Part shown: positions 18,314 to 26,511 of the stretch, piece by piece
Position numbering within the stretch: the stretch's first letter is position 1
Layout of the letters: each line of letters begins with the position of its first letter
DNA from: Pedobacter antarcticus
Lineage (GTDB): Bacteria > Bacteroidota > Bacteroidia > Sphingobacteriales > Sphingobacteriaceae
DNA: 64,000 bases
NCBI RefSeq assembly: GCF_900112985.1
Contig: NZ_FONS01000004.1
Location: 310,001-374,000 of the forward strand
Direction of reading: 5' to 3'
The notes under the pieces: generated by a model
Told to the model about the DNA's origin: nothing
Database searches by the model: none
The model's input: only the letters and a program-made list of their open reading frames with translations
Program-made: the position numbers and the translations under genes

Positions 18314-18913
18314 ATGCAGGTTCTGGTTATCTCCTCACCGCAAGTGATTTCAGGTGAAGCCCGGCTGATTAATCTGCTTTTTGAAGCAGGCTTACCCTGC
18401 TTTCATTTGCGTAAACCGGGGCTCGGTCATCAGGATTTAAGAAGTTTAATCGACGGCATAGATGCTGTTTTTCATTCCCGAATCGCCTGGCATCAGCATC
18501 ATGAAATAGCTATTGATTTAGGAATGAACAGGTTACATTTCCCAGTGGCACAAAGGAATCTTTCGGGCGGGACTTATTTGTCTGGACTGGCCTCTAATGG
18601 TTATATACTGAGCACTTCGGTACATGAAAATGAAAGCTTTACCGGACTTGAGCTTTTTGACTATACATTTTTCGGCCCGGTGTATAATAGTCTTTCCAAG
18701 AACGGATATCAGGGGATCTGTACTGAAGATTTCGAATTGGATAGCCAGTTGAAAAAATGCACCTGTGTAATTGGTCTGGGGGGTGTAACACCGCAAAAAA
18801 TACCGCTAATGCGTGAGATGAATTTCGATGGTGCAGCTGTCCTTGGATTGATTTGGAATGAACCCGAAAGAGCCATTGAGAACTATAAAAATTTGTTGAC
18901 TGCTTTGCATTAA
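18314..18913 (+). CDS. ThiE/TenI-like protein
   Basis: A 199-residue TIM-barrel protein of the thiamine-phosphate synthase/TenI superfamily. It keeps HLRKPGL, a DLGMNRLHF segment, SVHENESF, a FGPVYNSLSKNGYQG loop and GLGGVTPQKI. The Asp-rich NDYxDxA motif that binds Mg-pyrophosphate in ThiE is replaced by HHEIAIDLG, and the GATxxT phosphate loop by LSTSVHE. It may be TenI-like (thiazole tautomerase) rather than a second synthase. I start at the ATG at 18314, which avoids a 17-base overlap with thiC and matches the usual family start; 18281 is an alternative. Confidence 0.8.
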   Translation: MQVLVISSPQVISGEARLINLLFEAGLPCFHLRKPGLGHQDLRSLIDGIDAVFHSRIAWHQHHEIAIDLGMNRLHFPVAQRNLSGGTYLSGLASNGYILSTSVHENESFTGLELFDYTFFGPVYNSLSKNGYQGICTEDFELDSQLKKCTCVIGLGGVTPQKIPLMREMNFDGAAVLGLIWNEPERAIENYKNLLTALH

Positions 18914-18924
18914 CCTTTTACACA

Positions 18925-19584
18925 ATGAATACTATAGATAAACTACATTATATATCCCAGCAAAGTTTGACTTTTTCGCACCTGGATGCGATAAAAAAAG
19001 CTCTTCAGTTCGGTTGTAAATGGATACAGCTGCGGATCAAAGACGAGTCAGCGGAAAACGTATCTGAAATTGCTTCGCAGGCCAGGGTGCTTTGTGAAAG
19101 CTTCCAGGCCAGACTGATAATTAACGATTATGCAGATATAGCATTAAAATCGGGTGCCGATGGGCTGCATCTAGGAGAACATGATTTGCCCGTTCATCAG
19201 GCCAGACAATTATTAGGAGACAGGCTTATTATTGGCGCCACTGCGAATACTTTCGAGCAAATCGTTAGGCATGCTCAGGATGGAGCCGATTATATTGGCC
19301 TGGGCCCATATAGATTTACATCTACTAAAAAGAACCTGAGCCCTGTTTTAGGGTTAGATGGTTATGCCCGGATAATGGAGCAGGTAAATGCGGCAAAGAT
19401 TCATATCCCTGTAATAGCTATCGGTGGAATTTTAACGGAAGATCTTCCCGCTATACTTCAAACAGGTATCTATGGTGTGGCGTTGTCGGGTGCAATAACC
19501 AATGCCGCCGACGGTGCTGTAACTGTAAGATCTATTAAACAGGCTTTGTCGGTTCCTGCTCTAAAATCTGTTCATCTCAATTGA
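18925..19584 (+). CDS. thiE: Thiamine-phosphate synthase
   Basis: A 219-residue TIM-barrel enzyme that joins hydroxymethylpyrimidine pyrophosphate and thiazole phosphate into thiamine phosphate. The catalytic features are intact: QLRIKDE near residue 36, NDYADIALKSGADGLHLGE near 73 with the Mg-binding Asp, IGATANTFEQ, GPYRFTSTKKN, and the phosphate-binding AIGGI near 170. It is the canonical copy, in contrast to the degenerate paralogue just upstream. Eleven bases separate them. Confidence 0.93.
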   Translation: MNTIDKLHYISQQSLTFSHLDAIKKALQFGCKWIQLRIKDESAENVSEIASQARVLCESFQARLIINDYADIALKSGADGLHLGEHDLPVHQARQLLGDRLIIGATANTFEQIVRHAQDGADYIGLGPYRFTSTKKNLSPVLGLDGYARIMEQVNAAKIHIPVIAIGGILTEDLPAILQTGIYGVALSGAITNAADGAVTVRSIKQALSVPALKSVHLN

Positions 19585-19592
19585 AATAAAAT

Positions 19593-20360
19593 ATGCTTCA
19601 AATAGGCGATAAATTTTTTGGTTCCCGGTTGTTTACCGGGACAGGTAAATTCAGCTCTGCTGAACTCATGGAAGAGGCATTGATCGCATCGGGATCTGAA
19701 TTGGTCACAGTGGCGCTCAGACGTGTTCAGCTAGATGGCAGTGAGCAGGATGATTTGCTGGGAAGACTTTCAGCACCTCAATTTAACCTGCTACCTAATA
19801 CTTCTGGTGTCAGAAATGCTAAAGAGGCTGTATTTGCAGCACAGATGGCAAGGGAAGCACTGGAGACCAACTGGATTAAACTGGAGATTCATCCGGATCC
19901 AAAGTATCTGATGCCCGATCCTATTGAAACGCTGAAGGCTACAGAAGAGCTTGTCCGGCTTGGCTTTACGGTATTACCTTATATTCATGCTGATCCTGTA
20001 TTGTGTAAGCGGCTGGAAGAAGTCGGTACGGCTGCAGTTATGCCTTTAGGGTCTCCGATAGGGAGTAATAAGGGGCTTAAAACTGTTGATTTTCTGGAAA
20101 TCATTATTAGCCAGAGTCGGGTACCTGTTATTATTGATGCAGGAATTGGATCGCCTTCAGATGCCGCCTATGCGATGGAAATAGGTGCTGACGCAGTACT
20201 GGTCAATACTGCTATTGCAGTGTCAGAAAATCCGGTTCAAATGGCAGTGGCTTTTAAACTAGCCGTTCAGGCCGGTCGTATGGCATATTTAGCCAAACTT
20301 GCACCCATTGTAAACCGGGCAGCGGCAAGTAGCCCATTAACCTTGTTTTTAGATGAGTAG
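19593..20360 (+). CDS. thiG: Thiazole synthase ThiG
   Basis: A 255-residue thiazole synthase that condenses deoxyxylulose 5-phosphate, dehydroglycine and ThiS-thiocarboxylate. It has the opening [15 protein letters not shown], the Schiff-base Lys in NWIKLEI near residue 97, the segment [13 protein letters not shown] and the phosphate-binding [19 protein letters not shown]. It is full length. Its last eight bases overlap the start of thiH, so translation is probably coupled. Confidence 0.96.
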   Translation: MLQIGDKFFGSRLFTGTGKFSSAELMEEALIASGSELVTVALRRVQLDGSEQDDLLGRLSAPQFNLLPNTSGVRNAKEAVFAAQMAREALETNWIKLEIHPDPKYLMPDPIETLKATEELVRLGFTVLPYIHADPVLCKRLEEVGTAAVMPLGSPIGSNKGLKTVDFLEIIISQSRVPVIIDAGIGSPSDAAYAMEIGADAVLVNTAIAVSENPVQMAVAFKLAVQAGRMAYLAKLAPIVNRAAASSPLTLFLDE

Positions 20361-21465
20361 TTTCAAAGAAGTTTACGACAAAATGGACTGGGAAGAGTCT
20401 AAAGCCAGTATTTATTCTAAAACATCGAAAGATGTAGAGCGCGCAATAGCCGCGAATCATCGGACATTGGAAGATTTTAAAGCCCTGATCTCACCGGCCG
20501 CTGCACCATATCTGGAACAGTTGGCTTGGGTTAGCCAGCAACTAACTTTGCAGCGTTTTGGTAAGGTAATTCAGTTGTATATCCCCTTATATCTTTCCAA
20601 TGAATGTAATAATATCTGCACGTATTGTGGCTTTAGTTATGACAATAAAGTGAAACGTAAAACTCTTTCTGGGATTGAGATTATGCAGGAAGTACAGCAT
20701 CTCAAACAGATGGGATACGACCATGTGCTTTTAGTTACGGGCGAAGCAAATCATACCGTTCACGTCGATTATTTAAAGAAAGCTCTGGAGTTGATCCGTC
20801 CTCATTTTGCTCATGTTTCTATGGAGGTTCAGCCGCTTGATCTATTGGATTACAAGGAATTGGTTCCTTATGGTTTACATACGGTTTTGGTTTATCAGGA
20901 GACATATCAACGGGAAGCTTACCAGATTCATCATCCTAAAGGGAAGAAGTCAAACTTTGTATACCGGCTGGAAACTCCTGACAGATTGGGGCAGGCAGGT
21001 ATTCATAAAATGGGCTTGGGCGTACTTATAGGTCTGGAAGACTGGCGAACGGACTCCTTTTTCACTGCCGTACACCTAGACTATCTGGAGAAAAAGTACT
21101 GGCAGAGCAAGTATAGCCTGTCTTTTCCAAGGCTGAGACCCTTTAGCGGAGGACTGGAGCCGAAAGTAGAGATGAGTGACCGGGAACTGGTTCAGTTAAT
21201 CTGCGCCTACAGGCTCTGGAATCAGGAAGCTGAGTTATCTATCTCTACCAGAGAATCGGAGGTGTTCAGGAATAATATAATTAAACTGGGGATCACCTCT
21301 ATGAGTGCGGGCTCAAAGACGAATCCGGGAGGGTATACAGTGGAGCAGGAATCTCTGGAACAGTTTGAGATTAGTGATGAACGCAGCCCGAAGGTTATTG
21401 CGGAGATAATTAGTGCGCAGGGATATGAGCCCGTATGGAAAGACTGGGATCAGCATTTAATGTAA
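20353..21465 (+). CDS. thiH: 2-iminoacetate synthase ThiH (radical SAM)
   Basis: A 370-residue radical-SAM enzyme that cleaves tyrosine to dehydroglycine and p-cresol. The [4Fe-4S] motif is [10 protein letters not shown] (CX3CX2C) near residue 78. [14 protein letters not shown] and the [11 protein letters not shown] segment are typical of ThiH. Presence of ThiH in place of ThiO indicates the anaerobic/facultative route for thiazole nitrogen. It overlaps thiG by 8 bases and precedes thiF by 20. Confidence 0.95.
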   Translation: MSSFKEVYDKMDWEESKASIYSKTSKDVERAIAANHRTLEDFKALISPAAAPYLEQLAWVSQQLTLQRFGKVIQLYIPLYLSNECNNICTYCGFSYDNKVKRKTLSGIEIMQEVQHLKQMGYDHVLLVTGEANHTVHVDYLKKALELIRPHFAHVSMEVQPLDLLDYKELVPYGLHTVLVYQETYQREAYQIHHPKGKKSNFVYRLETPDRLGQAGIHKMGLGVLIGLEDWRTDSFFTAVHLDYLEKKYWQSKYSLSFPRLRPFSGGLEPKVEMSDRELVQLICAYRLWNQEAELSISTRESEVFRNNIIKLGITSMSAGSKTNPGGYTVEQESLEQFEISDERSPKVIAEIISAQGYEPVWKDWDQHLM

Positions 21466-21485
21466 AATCTATTAATTGAGCGCAG

Positions 21486-22532
21486 ATGGACACATTGGAA
21501 AAAGAAGATCTGGCGAGGTATAACCGGCAGATCATCCTGCCTGAACTCGGTATAACAGGTCAGGAAAAACTAAAAGGAGCTAAAGTACTAGTGATCGGTG
21601 CGGGTGGCCTGGGCTGCCCGGCTTTGCAATATCTGGTAGGAGCCGGGGTTGGGTTTATAGGTATTGTAGAGGATGATGTTGTGGAGCTCAGTAATCTTCA
21701 TCGTCAGGTATTGTATGGTATAGCTGATATAGGGCGATCTAAGGCATTAGCAGCCAGTGAAAAATTGTCTTTACTTAACCCACTTATTCAGATAATATCT
21801 TACCAGCAACGTCTGGTGCCGGAGAACGCGGAGATGTTATTCAGTGGATACGATCTGGTTCTGGATGGATCCGATAATTTTGAAACGCGGTTCCTGGTTA
21901 ATGATACTTGCGTGCTGTTGAATATGCCTTTTGTTTTCGGGGCAGTTTTTAGATTTGATGGTCAGGTTTCTGTATTTAACTATGAGGGAGGGCCTGTTTA
22001 CCGGGATGTTTTTCCGGAAGCTCCGTCGGAAGATCAGCGTCCAAATTGCGAAGATAGTGGTGTTTTGGGTATGCTGCCGGGTGTTATCGGGAGTTATATG
22101 GCTGCTGAGGCTATTAAAATGATTACCGGTATAGGAACTCCTTTGTCCGGCCGGCTATTGGTTATAGACCTGCTTGATAATAGTAGTCAGGTCTTTATGA
22201 TTGCGGGGGCTAATCCCGACCTGAAAAAAGACAAAGAAAAATCGGGCACCGAAGAAGCGTATGCAATTAATCTGGAGCAGTTTAAACGTCTTTCGGATTT
22301 ACATGCTCAAAGGGTCTGCGTAATTGACGTGCGTGAAGTGTACGAATTTGAAGAACTACCGACCCTGGCCCTAAATATTCCGCTCTATGAGCTGCTTACC
22401 GCCCAATTACCTTTAGACAAAATACTGGTTTTCATTTGTCAGTCTGGTTCAAGAAGTAGAATGGCTGTTCAGGTATTAAAAGGTCACTATAAAGGTGAAA
22501 TGTATAGTCTGGGCACTTTATTATTCAAATAG
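21486..22532 (+). CDS. thiF: ThiF/MoeB/HesA E1-like adenylyltransferase with rhodanese tail
   Basis: A 348-residue two-domain protein. The N-terminal E1-like domain (about 10-235) has the ATP motif GAGGLGCPALQYL, HRQVLYG, DGSDNFETR and CEDSGVLGMLPG. The C-terminal rhodanese-like domain (about 255-345) carries the active-site Cys in FICQSGSRSR. It should adenylate the ThiS C-terminus and may pass sulfur through the rhodanese Cys. The position at the end of the thi operon supports ThiF; a shared role in molybdopterin synthesis (MoeB) cannot be excluded. Confidence 0.9.
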   Translation: MDTLEKEDLARYNRQIILPELGITGQEKLKGAKVLVIGAGGLGCPALQYLVGAGVGFIGIVEDDVVELSNLHRQVLYGIADIGRSKALAASEKLSLLNPLIQIISYQQRLVPENAEMLFSGYDLVLDGSDNFETRFLVNDTCVLLNMPFVFGAVFRFDGQVSVFNYEGGPVYRDVFPEAPSEDQRPNCEDSGVLGMLPGVIGSYMAAEAIKMITGIGTPLSGRLLVIDLLDNSSQVFMIAGANPDLKKDKEKSGTEEAYAINLEQFKRLSDLHAQRVCVIDVREVYEFEELPTLALNIPLYELLTAQLPLDKILVFICQSGSRSRMAVQVLKGHYKGEMYSLGTLLFK

Positions 22533-22633
22533 GCGTAGGGGTAGATTTGGATTTAGGTGTTAAGTGATATAGTGTTAGTAATAATATTAATTTTGATGGG
22601 TGACACCTGTCAATTATACCCCCGACAAGCGAA

Positions 22634-24268
22634 ATGACCTTTAGAAAAAAACTACTCTGTTCTTGTGTTTACGTCCTGACTTTGGGCTTGCTGTGTTCCC
22701 ATGCCTATGGCCAGCACAATCTGATGAAAATCGTCACCCTTAACGAAGTTAAAAAACAACCCGTTCAGCAGGTGCTGGAAATGGTCGCTGACAAAGGTGA
22801 CTTTTACTTCGCCTATAATAGTAATACAATCCCGGCAGACAGCCTGGTTTCGATAAGTGCTTTTAAAGGGTCTGTATTTAGTTTATTGGATAGATTGCTC
22901 GGCAACGATTATGAATTTAAGGAGGTTCCGGGTTATATCGTACTTAGAAACGCACCTGGCAAATTCTATATAACTGCAGAAATAGAATCTGCTAAAGGGA
23001 AGCAGGCCATAATTAAGGGTTATGTAAATGAACTGCCTTCTCTTAAACCTGTGTCCAGGGCAAGTGTTTATGAGCATAACCAGCTGATTTCTGCAATGAC
23101 TAATGATCATGGTTATTTTGAATTGAAGCTGAAAAATAAAGATGTATCTATATTGCTGAAAGCAAGTAAGGAGAATTACCGGGATACCGCCTTGTATCTG
23201 CTGCCCGAAATAAATATTGCCGGAAAAGGGCGCGATCAGCGCTATGATTATTATCCTGACAATGACAACGGTGTTGAGCACAGCCGGTTTGCCCGGTTCT
23301 TTATTAGCTCCAGGCAATTGATGCAAGGAATTAATCTCGGGAATTTTTTTGCTTCGCGGCCATATCAAATCTCTCTTACCCCCGGGCTAAGCACGCATGG
23401 AATGTACAACAGTCAGATTATTGACAATTTTTCATTAAATCTGATCGGAGGCTACACTGCGGGGATAAAAGGGTTGGAGATGGCAGGGGTGTTTAATGTC
23501 AATAGGAAAGATGTTAGTTTTATTCAAATTGCAGGTGTTTTTAATGTGGTAGGCGGTAATACAAAAGGGATTCAGCTTGCCGGGGTTTACAATAATGTAA
23601 GAAGTAAAGGTTCGGGCTTGCAGATTGCCGGAATAGCGAATAACAATGATTCGATGGATGGTCTGCAAATCGCTGGCCTGGTTAACCGGACTAAGGGGGT
23701 GGCGGGATCCCAGCTTTCAGGTTCTGTTAATATAGCCGAGAAAGTGAAAGGTTTTCAGATTGGATTGTTGTTAAATGTCGCAGATAGCAGTGATTATCCG
23801 GTTGGCATAATAAACCTGATTAAAAATGGGGAGAAAACATTCTCCTTATCTACAGACGAATCTTTACTCAATCATCTTGAATTCCGTTCTGGAGGGCGTG
23901 TTCTATACAGTATAATCGGTATTGGATATAGGCCTGGCCATAATCCGGCGAAATATGCTTACGAAGTTGGACTGGGTGGCAGATTGATAGACCGCAGGAA
24001 TTTTACGCTAAATCTGGAGCTCGTAACTAGAAATCTCATTGACTTTAAAACTAGAAATGGGCAATTCAACTCTGCGAGGGTATTGAATACGATTCGTTTG
24101 AACAGGCATTTCAGAATAATCTCCGGACCAACGTTTAACTTCAGTACCACCTATTCTGAGGATGGAATGGAAATTAAGGGATGGAAGTTTAAGGAAAGTT
24201 TACATAGCAGAAACCGGATTAAAACGCTCTACGGTGGCTTTAACGCTGGCTTGCAGTTTGTGTTATAA
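22634..24268 (+). CDS. STN-domain surface-repeat (LA_2272-like) protein
   Basis: A 544-residue exported protein with an unusual domain order. A signal peptide (1-26) is followed by an STN domain at about 32-112 (EVKKQPVQQVLEMVADKGD then a FAYNSNTIP segment), a carboxypeptidase-regulatory-like beta domain at about 132-196, then 20-23-residue repeats of the type GLQIAGxxN at about 275-395, and a beta-rich C-terminus. The last 200 residues resemble the repeat protein at 26512-27549 (INLxKNGEK, FRSGGxxLY, GIGY, KYAYE, SEDG). There is no TonB plug or receptor barrel. STN domains of receptors contact FecR-type anti-sigma factors, and a FecR gene ends 33 bases away, convergently. A sensing role is inferred; LA_2272-like naming is from repeat pattern only. 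Confidence 0.75.
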   Translation: MTFRKKLLCSCVYVLTLGLLCSHAYGQHNLMKIVTLNEVKKQPVQQVLEMVADKGDFYFAYNSNTIPADSLVSISAFKGSVFSLLDRLLGNDYEFKEVPGYIVLRNAPGKFYITAEIESAKGKQAIIKGYVNELPSLKPVSRASVYEHNQLISAMTNDHGYFELKLKNKDVSILLKASKENYRDTALYLLPEINIAGKGRDQRYDYYPDNDNGVEHSRFARFFISSRQLMQGINLGNFFASRPYQISLTPGLSTHGMYNSQIIDNFSLNLIGGYTAGIKGLEMAGVFNVNRKDVSFIQIAGVFNVVGGNTKGIQLAGVYNNVRSKGSGLQIAGIANNNDSMDGLQIAGLVNRTKGVAGSQLSGSVNIAEKVKGFQIGLLLNVADSSDYPVGIINLIKNGEKTFSLSTDESLLNHLEFRSGGRVLYSIIGIGYRPGHNPAKYAYEVGLGGRLIDRRNFTLNLELVTRNLIDFKTRNGQFNSARVLNTIRLNRHFRIISGPTFNFSTTYSEDGMEIKGWKFKESLHSRNRIKTLYGGFNAGLQFVL

Positions 24269-24296
24269 AGGGTCGTATTTCCGATTACAACCCTTT
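24267..24296. terminator. Convergent terminator, STN-repeat gene / fecR
   Basis: AAAGGGT (24267-24273) and ACCCTTT (24290-24296) enclose a 16-base loop with a further GTA/TAC pairing. It lies in the 32-base gap between the two convergent stops, overlapping the first stop codon. Confidence 0.55.
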
Positions 24297-24300
24297 AAAC

Positions 24301-25287
24301 TTACTGGAGGTGAATTATAGGTCCCTTCTTTTGGATCCGGATCTCAGGTGTGGTTTCCCGGATAATCTCCAAAATATCGGATAACGGGCTGTCCCATCTG
24401 ATTGTAACGGTAATTGGGACATGATTCAGGGCTTTGTTATCGATCCGGATATCAGCACCATAAGCCTCATTTAAGACGTTAACCAGGCGGTCTAGCGGGG
24501 TGTTGTTTGCGGTGAAAATTTTGCTTCGGTAATAGTTGTACAGATGATCCGGGCTTTTTTCAACAATCATTTCCGCACTACCATTCTGAATATTGACCAT
24601 TTCATTTTCATTTAATCGAATAGTCTTCGCAGCTTTACTTACCTCTACAACTCCTTCTTCTACGATAACTTCTGTCTTACCCAAGTAGGCTTTAACATTG
24701 AATGCTGTACCAATATCTTTTACAAGGACGTCATTTACGCTGACGGTAAAAGTCGATTTTATTCCATGCTTGACCTCAAAAAAGGCTTCTCCTATCAAAT
24801 TTATGTTTCTGTATTTACTGAAGTTCTTTGCATACGTAATGCTAGAATTTTTATTGAGGTGAACTATAGAACCATCTGGTAATGTATCTGTAATGAATTT
24901 TTCTGTGCTGGTTAAGGTAATTGTTTTTATATCATTCCGGCCAGGGTGGTATAAATAACTATACATCCAGCCGGCCGCAGAAATCAATAATACTGCAGCG
25001 GCAATCTGTGCCCAGCTGAATCGTGTGCTGACAGATTTTAAAAGTATCGGATCCGGTACCTGCTTTTCTTTTCTTACCTTAAAATTAGACCAGGCCTGTT
25101 CTTCATTTAAGGGACTGGATACAGCCAATTTTCTGCTTGCTTCCAGAATAATCCTCAAATCGTCAAGTTTCTTAGCATTTTTAAGATCTGCGGTAACCCA
25201 TATCTCAGTTTCCATTTTTTCTACTGCATTTGCTTCTCCAAGTAAATATTTGATCAGTATATCTTCGCTCATGGTCCCTTTCATCAT
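24301..25287 (-). CDS. FecR-family anti-sigma factor
   Basis: A 328-residue inner-membrane anti-sigma factor. A cytoplasmic N-terminal part (about 1-85) is expected to hold the sigma factor. One membrane helix lies at about 92-108 (IAAAVLLISAAGWMYSYLY), and the periplasmic FecR domain at about 125-225 contains GEAFFEVKHG, FTVSVNDVLVKDIGTAFNVK and VEEGVVEV. A DUF4974-like C-terminal domain follows (ANNTPLDRLVNVLNEAYG). The start overlaps the sigma factor stop (ATGA). An alternative start five codons in is possible. The partner STN protein is probably the convergent gene at 22634-24268. Confidence 0.9.
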   Translation of the reverse strand: MMKGTMSEDILIKYLLGEANAVEKMETEIWVTADLKNAKKLDDLRIILEASRKLAVSSPLNEEQAWSNFKVRKEKQVPDPILLKSVSTRFSWAQIAAAVLLISAAGWMYSYLYHPGRNDIKTITLTSTEKFITDTLPDGSIVHLNKNSSITYAKNFSKYRNINLIGEAFFEVKHGIKSTFTVSVNDVLVKDIGTAFNVKAYLGKTEVIVEEGVVEVSKAAKTIRLNENEMVNIQNGSAEMIVEKSPDHLYNYYRSKIFTANNTPLDRLVNVLNEAYGADIRIDNKALNHVPITVTIRWDSPLSDILEIIRETTPEIRIQKKGPIIHLQ

Positions 25288-25850
25288 CTGAATATTTTAT
25301 ATAGTACAATAGAAATAAGAGGCAGAAAGTCTTTCATTTCTGCTCTTAATATTCTCAATGCTTTTCCCATCTGGCTTTCTACAGTTTTAATGGAGATATC
25401 AAGTTGTACGGCGATCTCCTGATATTTTAACTCTTCAAAACGGCTTAGATGGAAGATTGCCCTGCATTTTTCGGGAAGTTTATTTAATGCACTGCTCAGG
25501 TGCTTTTCGAGTTCACTCATTTTCAACCTGCCTGCAGCATCGTCTGTATGGTTTTTCATGCTGTGTACCGTAATGTTCTGATATTTTAACTGGACTTTCT
25601 GTCTTCTGATATAATTCAGGCTGTCATGATAAACTGCTTTATATAAGTAGGATCTCACAGCAGTCTGCAAAAGCATCCACTCGTTTTTCTCTAATAGTTT
25701 AAGAAATACTTGTTGAACGGTATCTTCGGCAAGGTCCCAATCTTTTAACAGGCTGTAGGCATAGGCATGAAGCTCTCTGAAATGTGTCTTAAACAGTTTT
25801 TCAAACGCTGCTTCATTTTCCAGGGAGGTATTGTTTTGAGTATACTCCAT
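25284..25850 (-). CDS. ECF RNA polymerase sigma factor (sigma-70 family)
   Basis: A 188-residue ECF sigma factor of the Bacteroidetes expansion group. Region 2 spans about residues 15-80 (FRELHAYAYSLLKDWDLAED then VQQVFLKL) and region 4 about 120-175 (LPEKCRAIFHLSRFEELKYQ, then QLDISIKTVESQMGKALRIL helix-turn-helix). It is followed by FecR in a 4-base overlap and preceded within 42 bases by an outer-membrane-barrel gene on the same strand. Targets should include genes in this locus. Confidence 0.92.
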   Translation of the reverse strand: MEYTQNNTSLENEAAFEKLFKTHFRELHAYAYSLLKDWDLAEDTVQQVFLKLLEKNEWMLLQTAVRSYLYKAVYHDSLNYIRRQKVQLKYQNITVHSMKNHTDDAAGRLKMSELEKHLSSALNKLPEKCRAIFHLSRFEELKYQEIAVQLDISIKTVESQMGKALRILRAEMKDFLPLISIVLYKIFR

Positions 25851-25891
25851 TTAGCTGTTTCTTTCGCAGATTGATTCGATCAAACTTAATA

Positions 25892-26464
25892 TTATTGAAA
25901 TTTAAAACCAACGCTAACACTAAATATGTTGGTTTTCTGTCCCAGGTCTTTATTCATTTTACTCAGGCCAAGGCTGTAACGGGCATCGAAGGTAAGACTT
26001 CCTACATCAATACCAGCGTTAACGACTCCGCCAACTGATAAGTTTTTGTACTTATGTCCTGCGGGTGCCGAGGGAGTATTGAGATTGTAATACAGATCCG
26101 GGCCGGCAGAAACTCTCAGGTTCATCTGATCGGTATTCATTAACTTGATTCCGGCCATCAATGGTACGTTTAACTGTTTAAACTTAGACTCATATTTCGT
26201 GTTGTTAAAACGATATTCATTGCTGAATGAAACGTAGTTTAACTCTGGTTGAAAGAAAATCTTACTTCCGATCCTGGCAAATGCGCCGGCATTCAAACCC
26301 AATTTGCCCGATTTATCGTTAATGGCATTCAGTCCGGTTTTCAGGGTGGAAAAGCTCACTCCGGCTTTCAAGCCATAAGTAAATTCGGGTGTGGTTTGTG
26401 CTTTAACAGCAGTTGAAGCAAGCGCAAGTAAGGCAGTAGCTAATGTCAATTTGAAAGTTTTCAT
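25892..26464 (-). CDS. Small outer-membrane beta-barrel protein
   Basis: A 190-residue porin-family OMP with a signal peptide ending TAVKAQ near residue 23. The mature part shows alternating beta strands, starting YGLKAGVSFSTLKTG and ending IFSVSVGFKFQ with a terminal aromatic residue, as in 8-stranded barrels (OmpX/OMP_b-brl_2 type). Ligand unknown. It lies between the surface-repeat gene and the sigma factor, with short gaps (47 and 41 bases), so all four minus-strand genes may be one operon. Confidence 0.85.
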   Translation of the reverse strand: MKTFKLTLATALLALASTAVKAQTTPEFTYGLKAGVSFSTLKTGLNAINDKSGKLGLNAGAFARIGSKIFFQPELNYVSFSNEYRFNNTKYESKFKQLNVPLMAGIKLMNTDQMNLRVSAGPDLYYNLNTPSAPAGHKYKNLSVGGVVNAGIDVGSLTFDARYSLGLSKMNKDLGQKTNIFSVSVGFKFQ

Positions 26465-26511
26465 GTTTTTTTTGTTTTTAATTTTAATGATATTAATTCG
26501 TATGTAAAGTT

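Noticed and set aside
22634..24268. Annotation as a TonB-dependent receptor because of the STN domain
   Set aside because: No plug domain, TonB box or large barrel is visible; after the regulatory-like domain the protein consists of short GLQIAGxxN repeats.
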